The notes beneath the pieces were generated by a model that ran no database searches, was not told the DNA's origin, and saw only the letters and a list, made by a program, of their open reading frames with translations. A DNA stretch of 64,000 bases, taken from NCBI RefSeq assembly GCF_902158555.1, contig NZ_CABGGS010000012.1:420880-484879 (forward strand). The letters run 5' to 3'. Shown here one piece after another: positions 49,123-58,476 of the stretch. Position numbers and translations under genes: made by a program. Source of the stretch: Klebsiella spallanzanii (GTDB lineage Bacteria; Pseudomonadota; Gammaproteobacteria; Enterobacterales; Enterobacteriaceae). Positions within the stretch are counted from its first letter, which is position 1. Each line of letters begins with the position of its first letter.

Positions 49123-50052
49123 CTACTGCGGCATTGCCTCGCGAGGAATAATTGCGCCGCGGTACTGAATGACCGTGCTGGCGGTCAGGTGTCCGCGTTT
49201 CGCCGCAGACTCTGCATCGCCGCCGGTCAGGCGCACGGCCAGATAGCCCGCGCTGAATGAATCGCCAGCAGCGGTTGTATCAACCACTTTTTCTTTCGGC
49301 AGCTTAACGGCTGGAACTTCCAGCTGCGGCTGTCCGACAACCGACACCAGGCAGGAATCTGCGCCGCGCTTGACTACCACCTCTTCAACGCCTGCGGCGT
49401 GAGTGCGGGCAATCACTTCTTCAACCGGCTTCTCACCCCACAGCGCATCTTCGTCGTCGAGGGTCAGGAAAGCGATATCGGTGCAGGTTAGCATCTGCTG
49501 ATAAACCTGCTGCGTCTCTTCTTTGCTGCTCCACAGGCGCGGACGATAGTTGTTATCAAAGATAACCTTGCCGCCGTTTGCGCGGCATTCGCGCAGCAGG
49601 GTCAGCAGCTTCTCGCGGCTTGTTGGGCTGAGGATCGCCAGGCTGATACCGCTGAGATACAGGTAATCAAAGGTGGCCAGCTCTTCACAGATGGTCGCTG
49701 ACTGCTCGCTTTCCAGCCAGAACTTTGCCGCGGCTTCATTGCGCCAGTAGTAAAATGTGCGCTCGCCGGTATCGTCGGTTTCGATGTAGTACAGGCCTGG
49801 TAAACGGTCTGCCATGCGCTGAATCAGGTCAGTCTGAACGTTCTCGGCCTGCCATGACTCCAGCATCTGCTGGCTGAAGGTATCCGTTCCCAGCGCGGTA
49901 ACGTAGTGCACACCCAGCGCGCTGGCATTGGTCTGGCGGGCAATATAGACGGAAGTGTTTAAGGTATCGCCGCCAAAGCCGCGGTTTACCGCCGCGCCTT
50001 TTTCTGACAGCTCAATCATACATTCGCCAATAACGGCAATTTTCTTAGACAT
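49123..50052 (-). CDS. kdgK: 2-keto-3-deoxygluconate kinase
   Basis: A 309-residue PfkB/ribokinase-family sugar kinase, E. coli length. It phosphorylates 2-keto-3-deoxygluconate to KDPG in hexuronate and pectin-derived sugar use. The substrate loop is near GFGGDTLNTSVY. The C-terminal family signature DTTAAGDSFSAGY holds the catalytic Asp. A strong KdgR-like operator lies upstream. It faces divergent yhjG directly; the pdeH gene found at this place in E. coli is absent. Confidence 0.95.
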   Translation of the reverse strand: MSKKIAVIGECMIELSEKGAAVNRGFGGDTLNTSVYIARQTNASALGVHYVTALGTDTFSQQMLESWQAENVQTDLIQRMADRLPGLYYIETDDTGERTFYYWRNEAAAKFWLESEQSATICEELATFDYLYLSGISLAILSPTSREKLLTLLRECRANGGKVIFDNNYRPRLWSSKEETQQVYQQMLTCTDIAFLTLDDEDALWGEKPVEEVIARTHAAGVEEVVVKRGADSCLVSVVGQPQLEVPAVKLPKEKVVDTTAAGDSFSAGYLAVRLTGGDAESAAKRGHLTASTVIQYRGAIIPREAMPQ

Positions 50053-50119
50053 AGTGATGACCTGAAATTAAATCAATATTAACCCTAGTGTGCGCTGGGC
50101 CGCTTTTATGGTCAATCAT

Positions 50120-50138
50120 ATTAAAACAACGTTCCATT
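50120..50138 (-). promoter_or_regulatory. KdgR-type operator upstream of kdgK
   Basis: Read on the minus strand, AATGGAACGTTGTTTTAAT matches the KdgR consensus AATRAAAYRNYRTTTYATT at 17 of 19 positions by my hand alignment. It lies about 70 bases upstream of the kdgK start. KdgR represses kdgK in enterobacteria. Confidence 0.65.
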
Positions 50139-50247
50139 ATTTTTTTGACATAGCGCGGATTATGTGACGAAAACCACATTCGGCGGAGCAATTAGCGTTT
50201 CTCAACTATATTCAGGACTGACGAGACGCAAAAGGAGTGCCAAGGGG

Positions 50248-52299
50248 ATGAGCAGAACCCGTAAAACCGTTGCTATTATCCTGGGAACGATAGTCTTACT
50301 CATCGTTGTGTTTTTTATCGTGGTGGCAACCTTTGACTGGAACCGCCTGAAGCCGACAATTAATCAGAAAGTGTCGACCGAGCTGAACCGCCCGTTCGCC
50401 ATTCGCGGCGATCTGGGCGTCGTCTGGGAACGCCAGCCCGGCGAAAGCGGCTGGCGAAGCTGGATCCCCTGGCCGCACGTCCACGCCGAGGATATCGTTC
50501 TTGGCAATCCGCCGGATATTCCGCAGGTGACGATGGTACACCTGCCGCGCGTCGAGGCGACCCTCGCGCCGCTGGCGTTGCTCAGTAAGACGGTCTATCT
50601 ACCCTGGATAAAGCTAGAACAACCTGACGCACGATTGATTCGGCTGTCGGAGAAGGCGAACAACTGGACTTTTGATCTGGCCTCGGGCGATACGGCGGAT
50701 AAAAACGCGCCGCCTTCCAGATGGTCTTTCCGCCTCGACAACATTCTTTTTGATCGCAGCAAGATTACTATTGATGACAAGGTGACGCGCGCCGACGTGA
50801 CAATCGTGGTCGATCCGCTCGGTAAGCCGCTGGCGTTTAGTGAGGTGACCGGCGAAAAGGGCAAGGGCGAGTCGCAGAAAGTCGGCGATTACGTCTTTGG
50901 CCTGCAGGCGAAAGGCAGCTATAACGGGCAGCCGCTCACCGGAGCGGGAAAAATCGGCGGCATGCTGGCGCTGCGCAGTGAAGGGACGCCGTTCCCGCTG
51001 CAGGGGGATTTTCGTTCCGGCAATACCCGGGTCGCCTTCACCGGCACGGTTAACGATCCGCTGAATCTTGGCGGCGTCGATTTGCGGCTGAAGTTTTCCG
51101 GAGACTCGCTGGGCGACCTCTACGACCTGACCGGCGTGCTGCTGCCGGATACGCCGACTTTCTCGACCGACGGGCGCCTGCGGGCCACGTTTAAGGATAA
51201 GAGCGGTTCACGCTTTACCTATCAAGATTTTAATGGCCGTATCGGTGAGAGCGATATTCACGGCTCGCTCACCTATACCACCGGCAAACCGCGGCCGAAA
51301 CTCGAAGGCGACCTGGAGTCCCGTCAGCTTAGACTGGTGGATTTAGGCCCGTTAATTGGCGTAGATTCTGGCGGTAAAGGTAGCAAAAACGAACAGCGCA
51401 AAGGTGAAGCCTCTCCGCAGCCAGCCGGAAAAGTATTGCCATATGACCGCTTTGAAACCGACAAGTGGCAGGTGATGGATGCTGATGTGCGCTTTAAAGG
51501 GCGCAAGATTGAGCACGGCGGCACGTTACCTATCAGCGACCTCTCCACCCATGTGATCCTGGAACGGGGCGACCTGCGCCTGCAGCCGCTGCGTCTGGGG
51601 CTGGCTAACGGCACTATCGCTGGCAATATTCATCTTCAGGGAGATAAAAAGCCGCTGCAGGGGACGGCGAACCTGCAGGCGCGTCGGCTGAAGCTGAAAG
51701 CGCTGATGCCAAACGTGGAAATGATGCAGAAAACGCTCGGCGAAATGAATGGCGATGTGCAGCTTCGCGGTACGGGAAATTCCGTCGCCGCGCTGCTGGG
51801 CAACAGTAATGGTAACCTGAAGCTGCTGATGAACGATGGGCTGATCAGCCGTAACCTGATGGAAATCCTCGGTTTGAACGTCGGTAACTATATCATCGGA
51901 CAGATCTTTGGCGACGATGAGGTGCGGGTGAACTGCGCGGCGGCGAATATCGACGTGACTAACGGCGTAGCCCGGCCGCAGGTGTTCGCTTTTGATACGG
52001 AAAATGCGCTGATCAACGTCACCGGCACCGCCAGCTTTGCCTCTGAGCAACTGGACCTGACGATCGATCCGGAAAGTAAGGGCTTTCGCATTATCACCCT
52101 ACGTTCGCCGCTGTACGTGCGCGGCAGCTTTAAGTCGCCGAACGCGGGCGTGAAGGCGGGACCGCTGATTGCGCGCGGCGCGGTGGCGGCCGCTCTGGCA
52201 ACGCTAGTGACGCCGGCCGCAGCGCTGCTGGCGCTGATATCTCCTGCCGAAGGGGAGGCGAATCAGTGCCGGGCAATACTGTCGCAGATGAAAAAATAG
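50248..52299 (+). CDS. yhjG: AsmA-family protein YhjG
   Basis: A 683-residue AsmA-like protein. The start at 50248 (MSRTRKTVAI) has purine-rich AAGGAG/AGGGG upstream and leads directly into the N-terminal membrane helix (AIILGTIVLLIVVFFIVVA). The periplasmic part has the AsmA N-terminal pattern DWNRLKPTINQKVS and the conserved C-terminal block with VNCAAANIDV and LDLTIDPESKGF. AsmA-family proteins are implicated in lipid transport and outer membrane homeostasis; the role of YhjG is not established. Confidence 0.88.
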   Translation: MSRTRKTVAIILGTIVLLIVVFFIVVATFDWNRLKPTINQKVSTELNRPFAIRGDLGVVWERQPGESGWRSWIPWPHVHAEDIVLGNPPDIPQVTMVHLPRVEATLAPLALLSKTVYLPWIKLEQPDARLIRLSEKANNWTFDLASGDTADKNAPPSRWSFRLDNILFDRSKITIDDKVTRADVTIVVDPLGKPLAFSEVTGEKGKGESQKVGDYVFGLQAKGSYNGQPLTGAGKIGGMLALRSEGTPFPLQGDFRSGNTRVAFTGTVNDPLNLGGVDLRLKFSGDSLGDLYDLTGVLLPDTPTFSTDGRLRATFKDKSGSRFTYQDFNGRIGESDIHGSLTYTTGKPRPKLEGDLESRQLRLVDLGPLIGVDSGGKGSKNEQRKGEASPQPAGKVLPYDRFETDKWQVMDADVRFKGRKIEHGGTLPISDLSTHVILERGDLRLQPLRLGLANGTIAGNIHLQGDKKPLQGTANLQARRLKLKALMPNVEMMQKTLGEMNGDVQLRGTGNSVAALLGNSNGNLKLLMNDGLISRNLMEILGLNVGNYIIGQIFGDDEVRVNCAAANIDVTNGVARPQVFAFDTENALINVTGTASFASEQLDLTIDPESKGFRIITLRSPLYVRGSFKSPNAGVKAGPLIARGAVAAALATLVTPAAALLALISPAEGEANQCRAILSQMKK

Positions 52300-52350
52300 C
52301 CAGGAGAGAAGTTGCCCCTGGCCGCAATGGCCGGGGGCGGGATCAGCGCG

Positions 52351-53673
52351 TTACAGCGACTGGTGACGTGTTTCGTGGGTAAGCAGCAGCGCAATCATTG
52401 TCAGCGCCGCCATTGCTGCCAGGTAGAGCCCAACCGCAGGCAAACCGTAGTTGCCCTGCAGCCATGCGGCGATATAGGGCGCCACGGAGGCCCCGAGGAT
52501 CGACGAGACGTTATACGAGAACGATGCGCCGGTGTAGCGAACTTCCGTCGGGAACAGCTCCGGCAGCAGTGCGCCCATCGGGCCAAAGGTCAGCCCCATC
52601 AGGCTCAGACCAATCAGCAGGAAGGCAAAGACCAGCATCGGGTTGCCGGAACCGAGCAGCGGTTTAAAGGCAAACAGCGCGAAGAGGATGATCAGGGTTG
52701 TGATCACCACCATGCTCTTACGACGACCGAATGCGTCCGCCAGCAGGCCCGCAACCGGCACCATCACGCCGAAACCAATCACCGCCATCATCAGCATCCA
52801 CAGGACTTCGTTACGCGGCAGGCCGAGACCAATAGGCGCGGCGGCGGTACTGAAGGTCATGGAGTAGACGGTCATGATGTAAAACAGCGTGTAGGTCGCC
52901 AGCATGATGAATGTGCCGAGAACGGTCACGCGAACGTGCTTGGTCAGCAGGGTACCTAACGGGATTTTTACCTGCTTCTTCGCAGCGGCAACCTTAGCGA
53001 ACACCGGCGACTCGTGCAGTGAAACGCGAACGTACAGGCCGATGATGACCAGCACGGCGGAGAAGATAAACGGCATACGCCAGCCCCATTCCATAAACTG
53101 CTGGTCGGTCAGCAGCCAGGAGAGCAGCAGGAAGGTACCGTTAGCGAAGAAGAAGCCGATAGGCGCGCCCAGCTGCGGGAAAGAGCCATACAGCGCACGC
53201 TTGCGCGGCGGGGCGTTTTCCGTGGCCAGCAGCGCCGCGCCGCCCCATTCACCGCCGAGGCCGAGGCCCTGACCGAAGCGCGCCAGCGCCAGCAGTACCG
53301 GCGCCATAATGCCGATGGTTTCATAGCCGGGCAGCAGGCCGATAACTACGGTGGAGATCCCCATGGTCAACAGCGAGGCCACCAGGGTCGCTTTACGGCC
53401 TACGCGGTCGCCAAAGTGGCCAAATACCGCAGAGCCGATAGGGCGGGCAATAAAGGCGATAGCGAAAGTCGCCAGCGACTGTAACGTCGCCGCAGCGGGA
53501 TCGCCCTGCGGGAAGAAAATGTGCGGGAAAACAATGACCGCCGCGGTGGCATAGATATAGAAGTCGAAGAACTCGATGGCGGTACCAATGAGCGAGGCGA
53601 CGACGACTTTATTGCGTGAGTTAACCGGGACGGCTTCTTGCGCGTTGTCGAGTGTTGTGGCTGTGGCTTGCAT
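52351..53673 (-). CDS. yhjE: MHS-family MFS transporter YhjE
   Basis: A 440-residue transporter, E. coli length, of the metabolite:H+ symporter group. It begins NKVVVASLIGTAIEFFDFYIYATA, and the helix 2-3 loop is GHFGDRVGRKATLV, the MFS motif A. ALLATENAPPRKRALYGSFPQLGAPIG is the MHS-type segment. The substrate is unknown; relatives carry citrate, proline/betaine or shikimate. It is convergent with yhjG, with a GC-rich hairpin at 52314-52338 between them. Confidence 0.9.
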   Translation of the reverse strand: MQATATTLDNAQEAVPVNSRNKVVVASLIGTAIEFFDFYIYATAAVIVFPHIFFPQGDPAAATLQSLATFAIAFIARPIGSAVFGHFGDRVGRKATLVASLLTMGISTVVIGLLPGYETIGIMAPVLLALARFGQGLGLGGEWGGAALLATENAPPRKRALYGSFPQLGAPIGFFFANGTFLLLSWLLTDQQFMEWGWRMPFIFSAVLVIIGLYVRVSLHESPVFAKVAAAKKQVKIPLGTLLTKHVRVTVLGTFIMLATYTLFYIMTVYSMTFSTAAAPIGLGLPRNEVLWMLMMAVIGFGVMVPVAGLLADAFGRRKSMVVITTLIILFALFAFKPLLGSGNPMLVFAFLLIGLSLMGLTFGPMGALLPELFPTEVRYTGASFSYNVSSILGASVAPYIAAWLQGNYGLPAVGLYLAAMAALTMIALLLTHETRHQSL

Positions 53674-53943
53674 AGATCTTTCTTATTTTTTGCGAACGAA
53701 AGGCCATATAGCCACAGCCTTGGGGACATTTCAATCTGTAACAAGGTGAGCGGTAGTCTAAAAAATACTCAAAAAGTGAATAATTTCTGCGCCAGAAAAA
53801 TAACTTCTATGAAATGCTTCACACAATTAAAATAATGGTTGATAAAACCAGGTTTAGGTTAAATAAAAGTTACATGTTGGATTTATATGCTGAAATGCCA
53901 GGCTGGGCTGAATTTTGCGTCTTTTATTCAGCCCATTGATGGT

Positions 53944-54975
53944 TTAGTCGTGGGCTTTACCCGGCATTCGGCGGTCGTCTTTATACTCGGCGGTGGCAAT
54001 CCATGCGGCGCAGAAAAGCGTCAGGCGGGCGAAGAAATAGAAAAAAGCCATTATCCCCAGTACCGAACCAAATGCCGCTCCGGATGGCGACTTCACCAGC
54101 GCTGGCAGCGTCCAGGTCATAATTATCTTGATTATCTCAAAGCCGACGGCCGCAATCAGAGTGCCGCGAATCAGCGCTTTACGGCGTGGACGGTGGCGCG
54201 GAAGTCGCCAGAAAATCCAGAAAAACAGCAGATAGTTGGCGAAAATCGAAATCGCCAGACCAATCAGCCGCCACGCCGGTTTTAGCCACTCAATATAATC
54301 AAGATACAGCGCCGAGATAATCATCTGCTGGGCCGCGCCAGCAACCGAAGTGATCGACAAGGTGATCACCAGCGCAACCAGCAGGCCGATCAACGAGATA
54401 AAGTCGCGGAAATACTTTACCCAGATCTTTTCCTGGTCCTGAGGTGTACGTTCCCAAACGTCGCGTGACTGGGCGCGAATGGCCTCACGCAGGTTCCCCA
54501 TCCAGTTAATTCCGGAGTAGAGCGCGACCAGCAGACCAACAATACCGACAGCGGTACGTTGCTGTACTGCGGTGTTGATGGTGTTTTTCAACGTAGCGGC
54601 AAGCGTAGGGTCGCTCACGTTAAGCAGGATTTTATCGAAGATGTCCTGTAGCAGCGTAGGATGCGAGGCCAGAACAAAACCGGCGGCGGCAAAAGAGACC
54701 ATCAAAATCGGGATCATCGACAAAAATGAGAAGTAGGTGATCGCGGCGCCAAACTGATTGCCAAGCCGGTCGTTGAAGCGTTCAGCCGCGCGGATCAGAT
54801 GCGCAATAATGGGGTTGCGCTGAACTTTTTCTGCTGTCCCGGTGACGCTTTTCAGCGCCTGGTTGGCTTTTTTTGCCACACCAGAATCATTAATCGCGGC
54901 CATTGCGCTTTTGTTTTTATCCGGCTGCGGGCTTGGATCCTGGGCTGGGCGGTGAGCGTCGTTTTCCGGCGTCAT
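53944..54975 (-). CDS. yhjD: Inner membrane protein YhjD (YihY/BrkB family)
   Basis: A 343-residue membrane protein (E. coli 337). A polar, Lys-rich N-terminus of about 55 residues precedes six helices. The family block reads GNQFGAAITYFSFLSMIPILM, then YSGINWMGNLREAIRAQSRDVWER. The family was once wrongly called ribonuclease BN. In E. coli a YhjD mutation allows growth without Kdo, suggesting a link to lipid IVA/LPS transport. Gaps on both sides (53674-53943, 54976-55052) show no genes. Confidence 0.9.
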   Translation of the reverse strand: MTPENDAHRPAQDPSPQPDKNKSAMAAINDSGVAKKANQALKSVTGTAEKVQRNPIIAHLIRAAERFNDRLGNQFGAAITYFSFLSMIPILMVSFAAAGFVLASHPTLLQDIFDKILLNVSDPTLAATLKNTINTAVQQRTAVGIVGLLVALYSGINWMGNLREAIRAQSRDVWERTPQDQEKIWVKYFRDFISLIGLLVALVITLSITSVAGAAQQMIISALYLDYIEWLKPAWRLIGLAISIFANYLLFFWIFWRLPRHRPRRKALIRGTLIAAVGFEIIKIIMTWTLPALVKSPSGAAFGSVLGIMAFFYFFARLTLFCAAWIATAEYKDDRRMPGKAHD

Positions 54976-55052
54976 AACTTATTTCTTCCTTTATTTACTA
55001 CGGTATTCACCAAAATTATATACGTAAAATCGCTGATGAGGTGCCTGGCCCC

Positions 55053-55952
55053 TCAATCAACATAGCTTTTCATCAGCCCGCCCAGCCACTCCATAAACAG
55101 ATGTACCCGGCGCGAAAGGTTACGCCGATGCGGATAGATTAACGAAACCGGCAGCGGTTCGGCGCGGTAGTGGGGCAGAATCTCTATCAGCTCGCCGGCG
55201 CGCAGCATGTCACGAACGCCCACTCGCGGTACCTGAATAATCCCCAGACCCGCCAGACAAGACGCCTGATAGGTCTCGGTACTATTCACTGTGAGCACGC
55301 CGCCGGTTTTTACCCAGCGGACAGCGCCATCGCTGAGCACTTCGAAACCCAGCGGGCGTACGCCGAGATTGCTGGCGTAGTGGATCAACGCATGATCGGC
55401 CAGATCGTCGAGCGACTGCGGGTAACCGAAGCGCGCCAGATACTGCGGACTGGCGCAGTTAATTTGCGTCAGCTTGCCCAGATGTCGCGCGATAAGCCCG
55501 GAGTCTTTCAGCATACCGACGCGGACCACGCAGTCAAAACCCTCGCGGACGACGTCAACTATCCGATCGCTGCTGCTCAGTTCCAGCTCGATGCCGGGAT
55601 ACTGCTGCAGAAATGTCGGTAGCTGCGGAATGACCAGCTTCTTCGCCAGCCCAACGGGCATGTCCACCCGTAGACGCCCGCTGATGCTGGAGGGATCGAG
55701 CTGAAACATGCCGTCCAGCTCCTCAAGATTGCTGAGCAAATCCTTGGCACGCTCGTAGTAGACCATGCCGTCCTGAGTCAGCTGCACCCGGCGGGTTGTG
55801 CGGTGCAGAAGGCGGGCGCCAAGATGGCTTTCCAGCGCTTGAATCTGGCGCGATACGCTGCCTTTCGGCAGGCCGAGGGTATCAGCGGCGCGGGAAAAAC
55901 TCTCCAGTTCCGCTACCCTGATGAATAGTTGCATTGCGTGAATTTTATCCAT
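55053..55952 (-). CDS. yhjC: LysR-type transcriptional regulator YhjC
   Basis: A 299-residue LysR-family protein. The N-terminal winged helix-turn-helix is MQLFIRVAELESFSRAADTLGLPKGSVSRQIQALE. A C-terminal effector domain follows, of the CrgA-like group (RLRVDMPVG, YASNLGVRPLGF). It is divergent from an SDR gene with about 119 bp between starts, the usual arrangement of a LysR regulator and its target. Effector unknown. Confidence 0.88.
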   Translation of the reverse strand: MDKIHAMQLFIRVAELESFSRAADTLGLPKGSVSRQIQALESHLGARLLHRTTRRVQLTQDGMVYYERAKDLLSNLEELDGMFQLDPSSISGRLRVDMPVGLAKKLVIPQLPTFLQQYPGIELELSSSDRIVDVVREGFDCVVRVGMLKDSGLIARHLGKLTQINCASPQYLARFGYPQSLDDLADHALIHYASNLGVRPLGFEVLSDGAVRWVKTGGVLTVNSTETYQASCLAGLGIIQVPRVGVRDMLRAGELIEILPHYRAEPLPVSLIYPHRRNLSRRVHLFMEWLGGLMKSYVD

Positions 55953-56071
55953 CCTGGGGACCTATTGTTGTTTTAATTGAAACAGTCAAACGCAATTTCC
56001 CATATTTATTGTTTTTATAGCAGCTAATAAGCTCTTCAACCATGCAAACACAATCAAGAAGGGGTTTTCTG

Positions 56072-56830
56072 ATGACACAACGTATCGCTTTAGTGACCGG
56101 CGGCAGCCGTGGACTGGGAAAAAACGCGGCATTGAAGCTGGCGGCGAAGGGAGCGGATATTATTCTGACGTACCACAGCAACCAACAGGCGGCGCTGGAA
56201 GTGGTGGCTGAAATTGAACGAAAAGGTGTGAAAGCGGCAGCATTACCCTTAAACGTCGGAGATATCGGTAGTTTTGAGGGTTTTGCTCAGAAGGTGGCGG
56301 AATTACTTCAACAGCGCTGGCAGCGGAACACCTTCGACTATTTATTAAACAATGCCGGTATTGGTCTCAATGTGCCCTTTGCTGAGACCAGCGAAGCTCA
56401 GTTTGATGAGCTGATGAATATCCAGTTTAAGGGGCCGTTCTTCCTCACCCAACGCCTGCTGCCGTTATTGCAGGATGGAGGACGTATCCTCAATGTTTCC
56501 AGCGGGCTGGCGCGTTTTGCTCTACCGGGCTATGCGGCCTATGCCTCAATGAAGGGGGCGATGGAGGTGCTGACGCGCTATCAGGCGAAAGAGCTTGGCG
56601 CGCGCGGAATTTCGGTCAATATCATCGCTCCTGGCGCGATTGAAACCGATTTTGGCGGCGGCGTGGTTCGGGATAATGCGCAGGTTAATCAGCATATTGC
56701 CGCGCAAACGGCGCTTGGAAGAGTCGGTCTGCCGGATGACATCGGCGACGCCATTGCCGCTCTGCTCAGCGATGATCTTCGCTGGATGAACGCTCAGCGT
56801 GTTGAGGTTTCCGGCGGGATGTTTTTATAA
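56072..56830 (+). CDS. Short-chain dehydrogenase/reductase
   Basis: A 252-residue classical SDR oxidoreductase. The start at 56072 follows AAGGGG by seven bases. The cofactor loop is TGGSRGLGK, followed by LLNNAGIG. The catalytic residues are the Ser in NVSSGLA and YASMK (Tyr and Lys). The basic residue right after the glycine loop and the Gly-Ser-Arg pattern suggest NADP(H). It probably belongs to the yhjC regulon because of the shared divergent promoter; no substrate can be inferred. It is followed by the second 188-bp element. Confidence 0.88.
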   Translation: MTQRIALVTGGSRGLGKNAALKLAAKGADIILTYHSNQQAALEVVAEIERKGVKAAALPLNVGDIGSFEGFAQKVAELLQQRWQRNTFDYLLNNAGIGLNVPFAETSEAQFDELMNIQFKGPFFLTQRLLPLLQDGGRILNVSSGLARFALPGYAAYASMKGAMEVLTRYQAKELGARGISVNIIAPGAIETDFGGGVVRDNAQVNQHIAAQTALGRVGLPDDIGDAIAALLSDDLRWMNAQRVEVSGGMFL

Positions 56831-56877
56831 TCCAATGCCCCTCCATCGATTATGGCGGGGCTAACGCATTTAATGCG

Positions 56878-57065
56878 TGAGACTGATGACAAACCCTAAA
56901 ATGAGCTCGGACGATCCCCTCGCCCCTTTGGGGAGAGGGTTAGGGTGAGGGGTGAATTTGCTGATTAATCAGTTCGTTATCACCCTCACCCCGCCCTCTC
57001 CCTGGAAGGGAGAGGGAGAAAAACGAACCCTCATTCACTTTTAGGCATATTTGTCAGCAATCTGA
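56878..57065 (-). mobile_element. 188-bp MITE-like element, copy 2
   Basis: Reverse complement of the element at 14221-14408, with 187 of 188 bases identical by hand comparison. It is flanked directly by CGCATTTAATGCG at 56865-56877 and 57066-57078; counting the outermost A and T the repeat is 15 bp, ACGCATTTAATGCGT. That sequence is itself a hairpin. The right copy is followed by TTTTCTT, so the element again splits what looks like a terminator, here of the SDR gene. Confidence 0.85.
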
Positions 57066-57078
57066 CGCATTTAATGCG

Positions 57079-57390
57079 TTTTCTTACTCCGTAACATTCT
57101 TTCCTTATTTTCCCATCGCCTGCGTTTCCGGGTTAGTTTAAAATAGCACAATTAATATTATAGATTTATTTACTCGCCTGGATCGTTGAGGATTTTCTTA
57201 ATTAAAATGTAATAAATATTATGAATGAGTAATGGTGTCAATAAGGCATGTAACTATTCATTGTTGTGATATTTAGTTAATCCTTCCTATCGGTAAAATG
57301 CCCCAGGCCAAACAGCGAGTTCTTATTTTTGCTTGCTGATATTACCCTTCCCCCTCATTTGACCGGGCATTTTAAGATGGAGACATATCC
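57079..57390. other. AT-rich upstream region of yhjB
   Basis: No gene is visible. The stretch is clearly more AT-rich than its flanks and should contain the yhjB promoter. It has the character of an H-NS-bound region, which is inference from composition only. Confidence 0.4.
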
Positions 57391-57999
57391 ATGCAGGTAA
57401 TCATGTTTGACAGGCAGTCTATATTTATTCATGGGATGAAAATTGGCCTACAGCAACATATTCCCGAAATTGATATTTTTGGCACCTGTCAGGCTGATCA
57501 ACTCTGGCAGAAGCTGACGGCGCATCCTGACGCACTGCTCATTCTGGATGGCGATATGCACAGTGAGTTTTGCTGCTGGCTATTGCAAGAAAAGCAGCTA
57601 CGATTCCCGCAGACGCAGGTACTGCTGATCGTTTCTGACGATAATAAGAGCTGGCTGCAGCGTGCGCTGCCCTGGAATGTGCGGGCGATTGTTCAGCGCG
57701 AAGAAAGCTTGCAAACTTTTGCCCAGGTGATCAACAGCATCCTGCTTGGGCTGCTCTGTTTGCCGGGCGATTGGTTAATGACGGCGGAAGTTCGGGATAA
57801 TAAATTGGTCCATTTGAGCCAGCGTCAGCGTGAGATTTTGCAGCTTCTGGCCGCGGGAGATTCCAATAAAGAGATTAGCCGTACGCTAAATATTAGCGCA
57901 GGGACGGTAAAGGCTCATCTGGAGTCGTTGTATCGCCGACTGGATGTTAAAAATCGTACCCAGGCGGCGATGGTGTTTAATGGCGTCATCGAATCTTAA
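57391..57999 (+). CDS. yhjB: LuxR/FixJ-family regulator YhjB
   Basis: A 202-residue two-domain regulator (E. coli 200). The N-terminal half is receiver-like (MFDRQSIFIHG, LILDGDMHSEF). The C-terminal LuxR helix-turn-helix reads LSQRQREILQLLAAGDSNKEISRTLNISAGTVKAHLESLYRRL. The acidic pocket of the receiver is poorly conserved, so phosphorylation is doubtful. Its targets are not known. Its 3' end overlaps the convergent lysozyme-like gene by four bases. Confidence 0.9.
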   Translation: MQVIMFDRQSIFIHGMKIGLQQHIPEIDIFGTCQADQLWQKLTAHPDALLILDGDMHSEFCCWLLQEKQLRFPQTQVLLIVSDDNKSWLQRALPWNVRAIVQREESLQTFAQVINSILLGLLCLPGDWLMTAEVRDNKLVHLSQRQREILQLLAAGDSNKEISRTLNISAGTVKAHLESLYRRLDVKNRTQAAMVFNGVIES

Positions 58000-58424
58000 T
58001 CTGTTCTGGATTTGAATATTGTGCACTCTTCATGTCGCTGTTGGCGGCCGTTGCGGATATTCTCCCATGCGGTCAGCGCTTCCGGGAACCGCTGATGGTT
58101 AAGGTGAGTCAGAATGGTATTGAGCGCCGGAGATGCCGGGCCACAGTTAAATGCTAAAGAGACCAGCGCATCATATTGTGATTGATTAAGCGGAATTCTG
58201 AGATGTTGCTGGAGCTCTCGCTGGCATTGTAGAAGGTCTATGATAAGCAGGGTCTCAGCGACCTCTCGTGTGAAATGGCTAAAGGTTTCATAGTCGTTAA
58301 GAACATGACCGTAGCCAATCACGCGCAGGCCGCCCTCGTCTCGGTAGGGGGCGAGCGCTAATCCCTGGGTTCGTTTAATAAAATCCAGGCCCTGTTGGCT
58401 TAGCGAAGGTGTCGTTGGGGACAT
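57996..58424 (-). CDS. GH24 lysozyme-like protein lacking catalytic residues
   Basis: A 142-residue protein of the T4/lambda-type (GH24) lysozyme fold. The start at 58424 follows GAGGAAG; the longer frame has no ribosome support. The active-site region reads KRTQGLALAPYRDEGG, then RVIGYGH. Against T4 lysozyme (Glu11, Asp20, Thr26) the glutamate is Gln and the threonine is Val; only the Asp remains. The C-terminal half keeps QYDALVSLAFNCG and ENIRNGRQQRHEE. No holin or spanin is nearby and no signal peptide is seen. Probably a domesticated phage gene with a non-catalytic or altered role. Confidence 0.75.
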   Translation of the reverse strand: MSPTTPSLSQQGLDFIKRTQGLALAPYRDEGGLRVIGYGHVLNDYETFSHFTREVAETLLIIDLLQCQRELQQHLRIPLNQSQYDALVSLAFNCGPASPALNTILTHLNHQRFPEALTAWENIRNGRQQRHEECTIFKSRTD

Positions 58425-58476
58425 TGTGTCTTCCTCTTTGGCTGGCCTGCAGTGTAGAGGAAAAGATAACCGCGCC

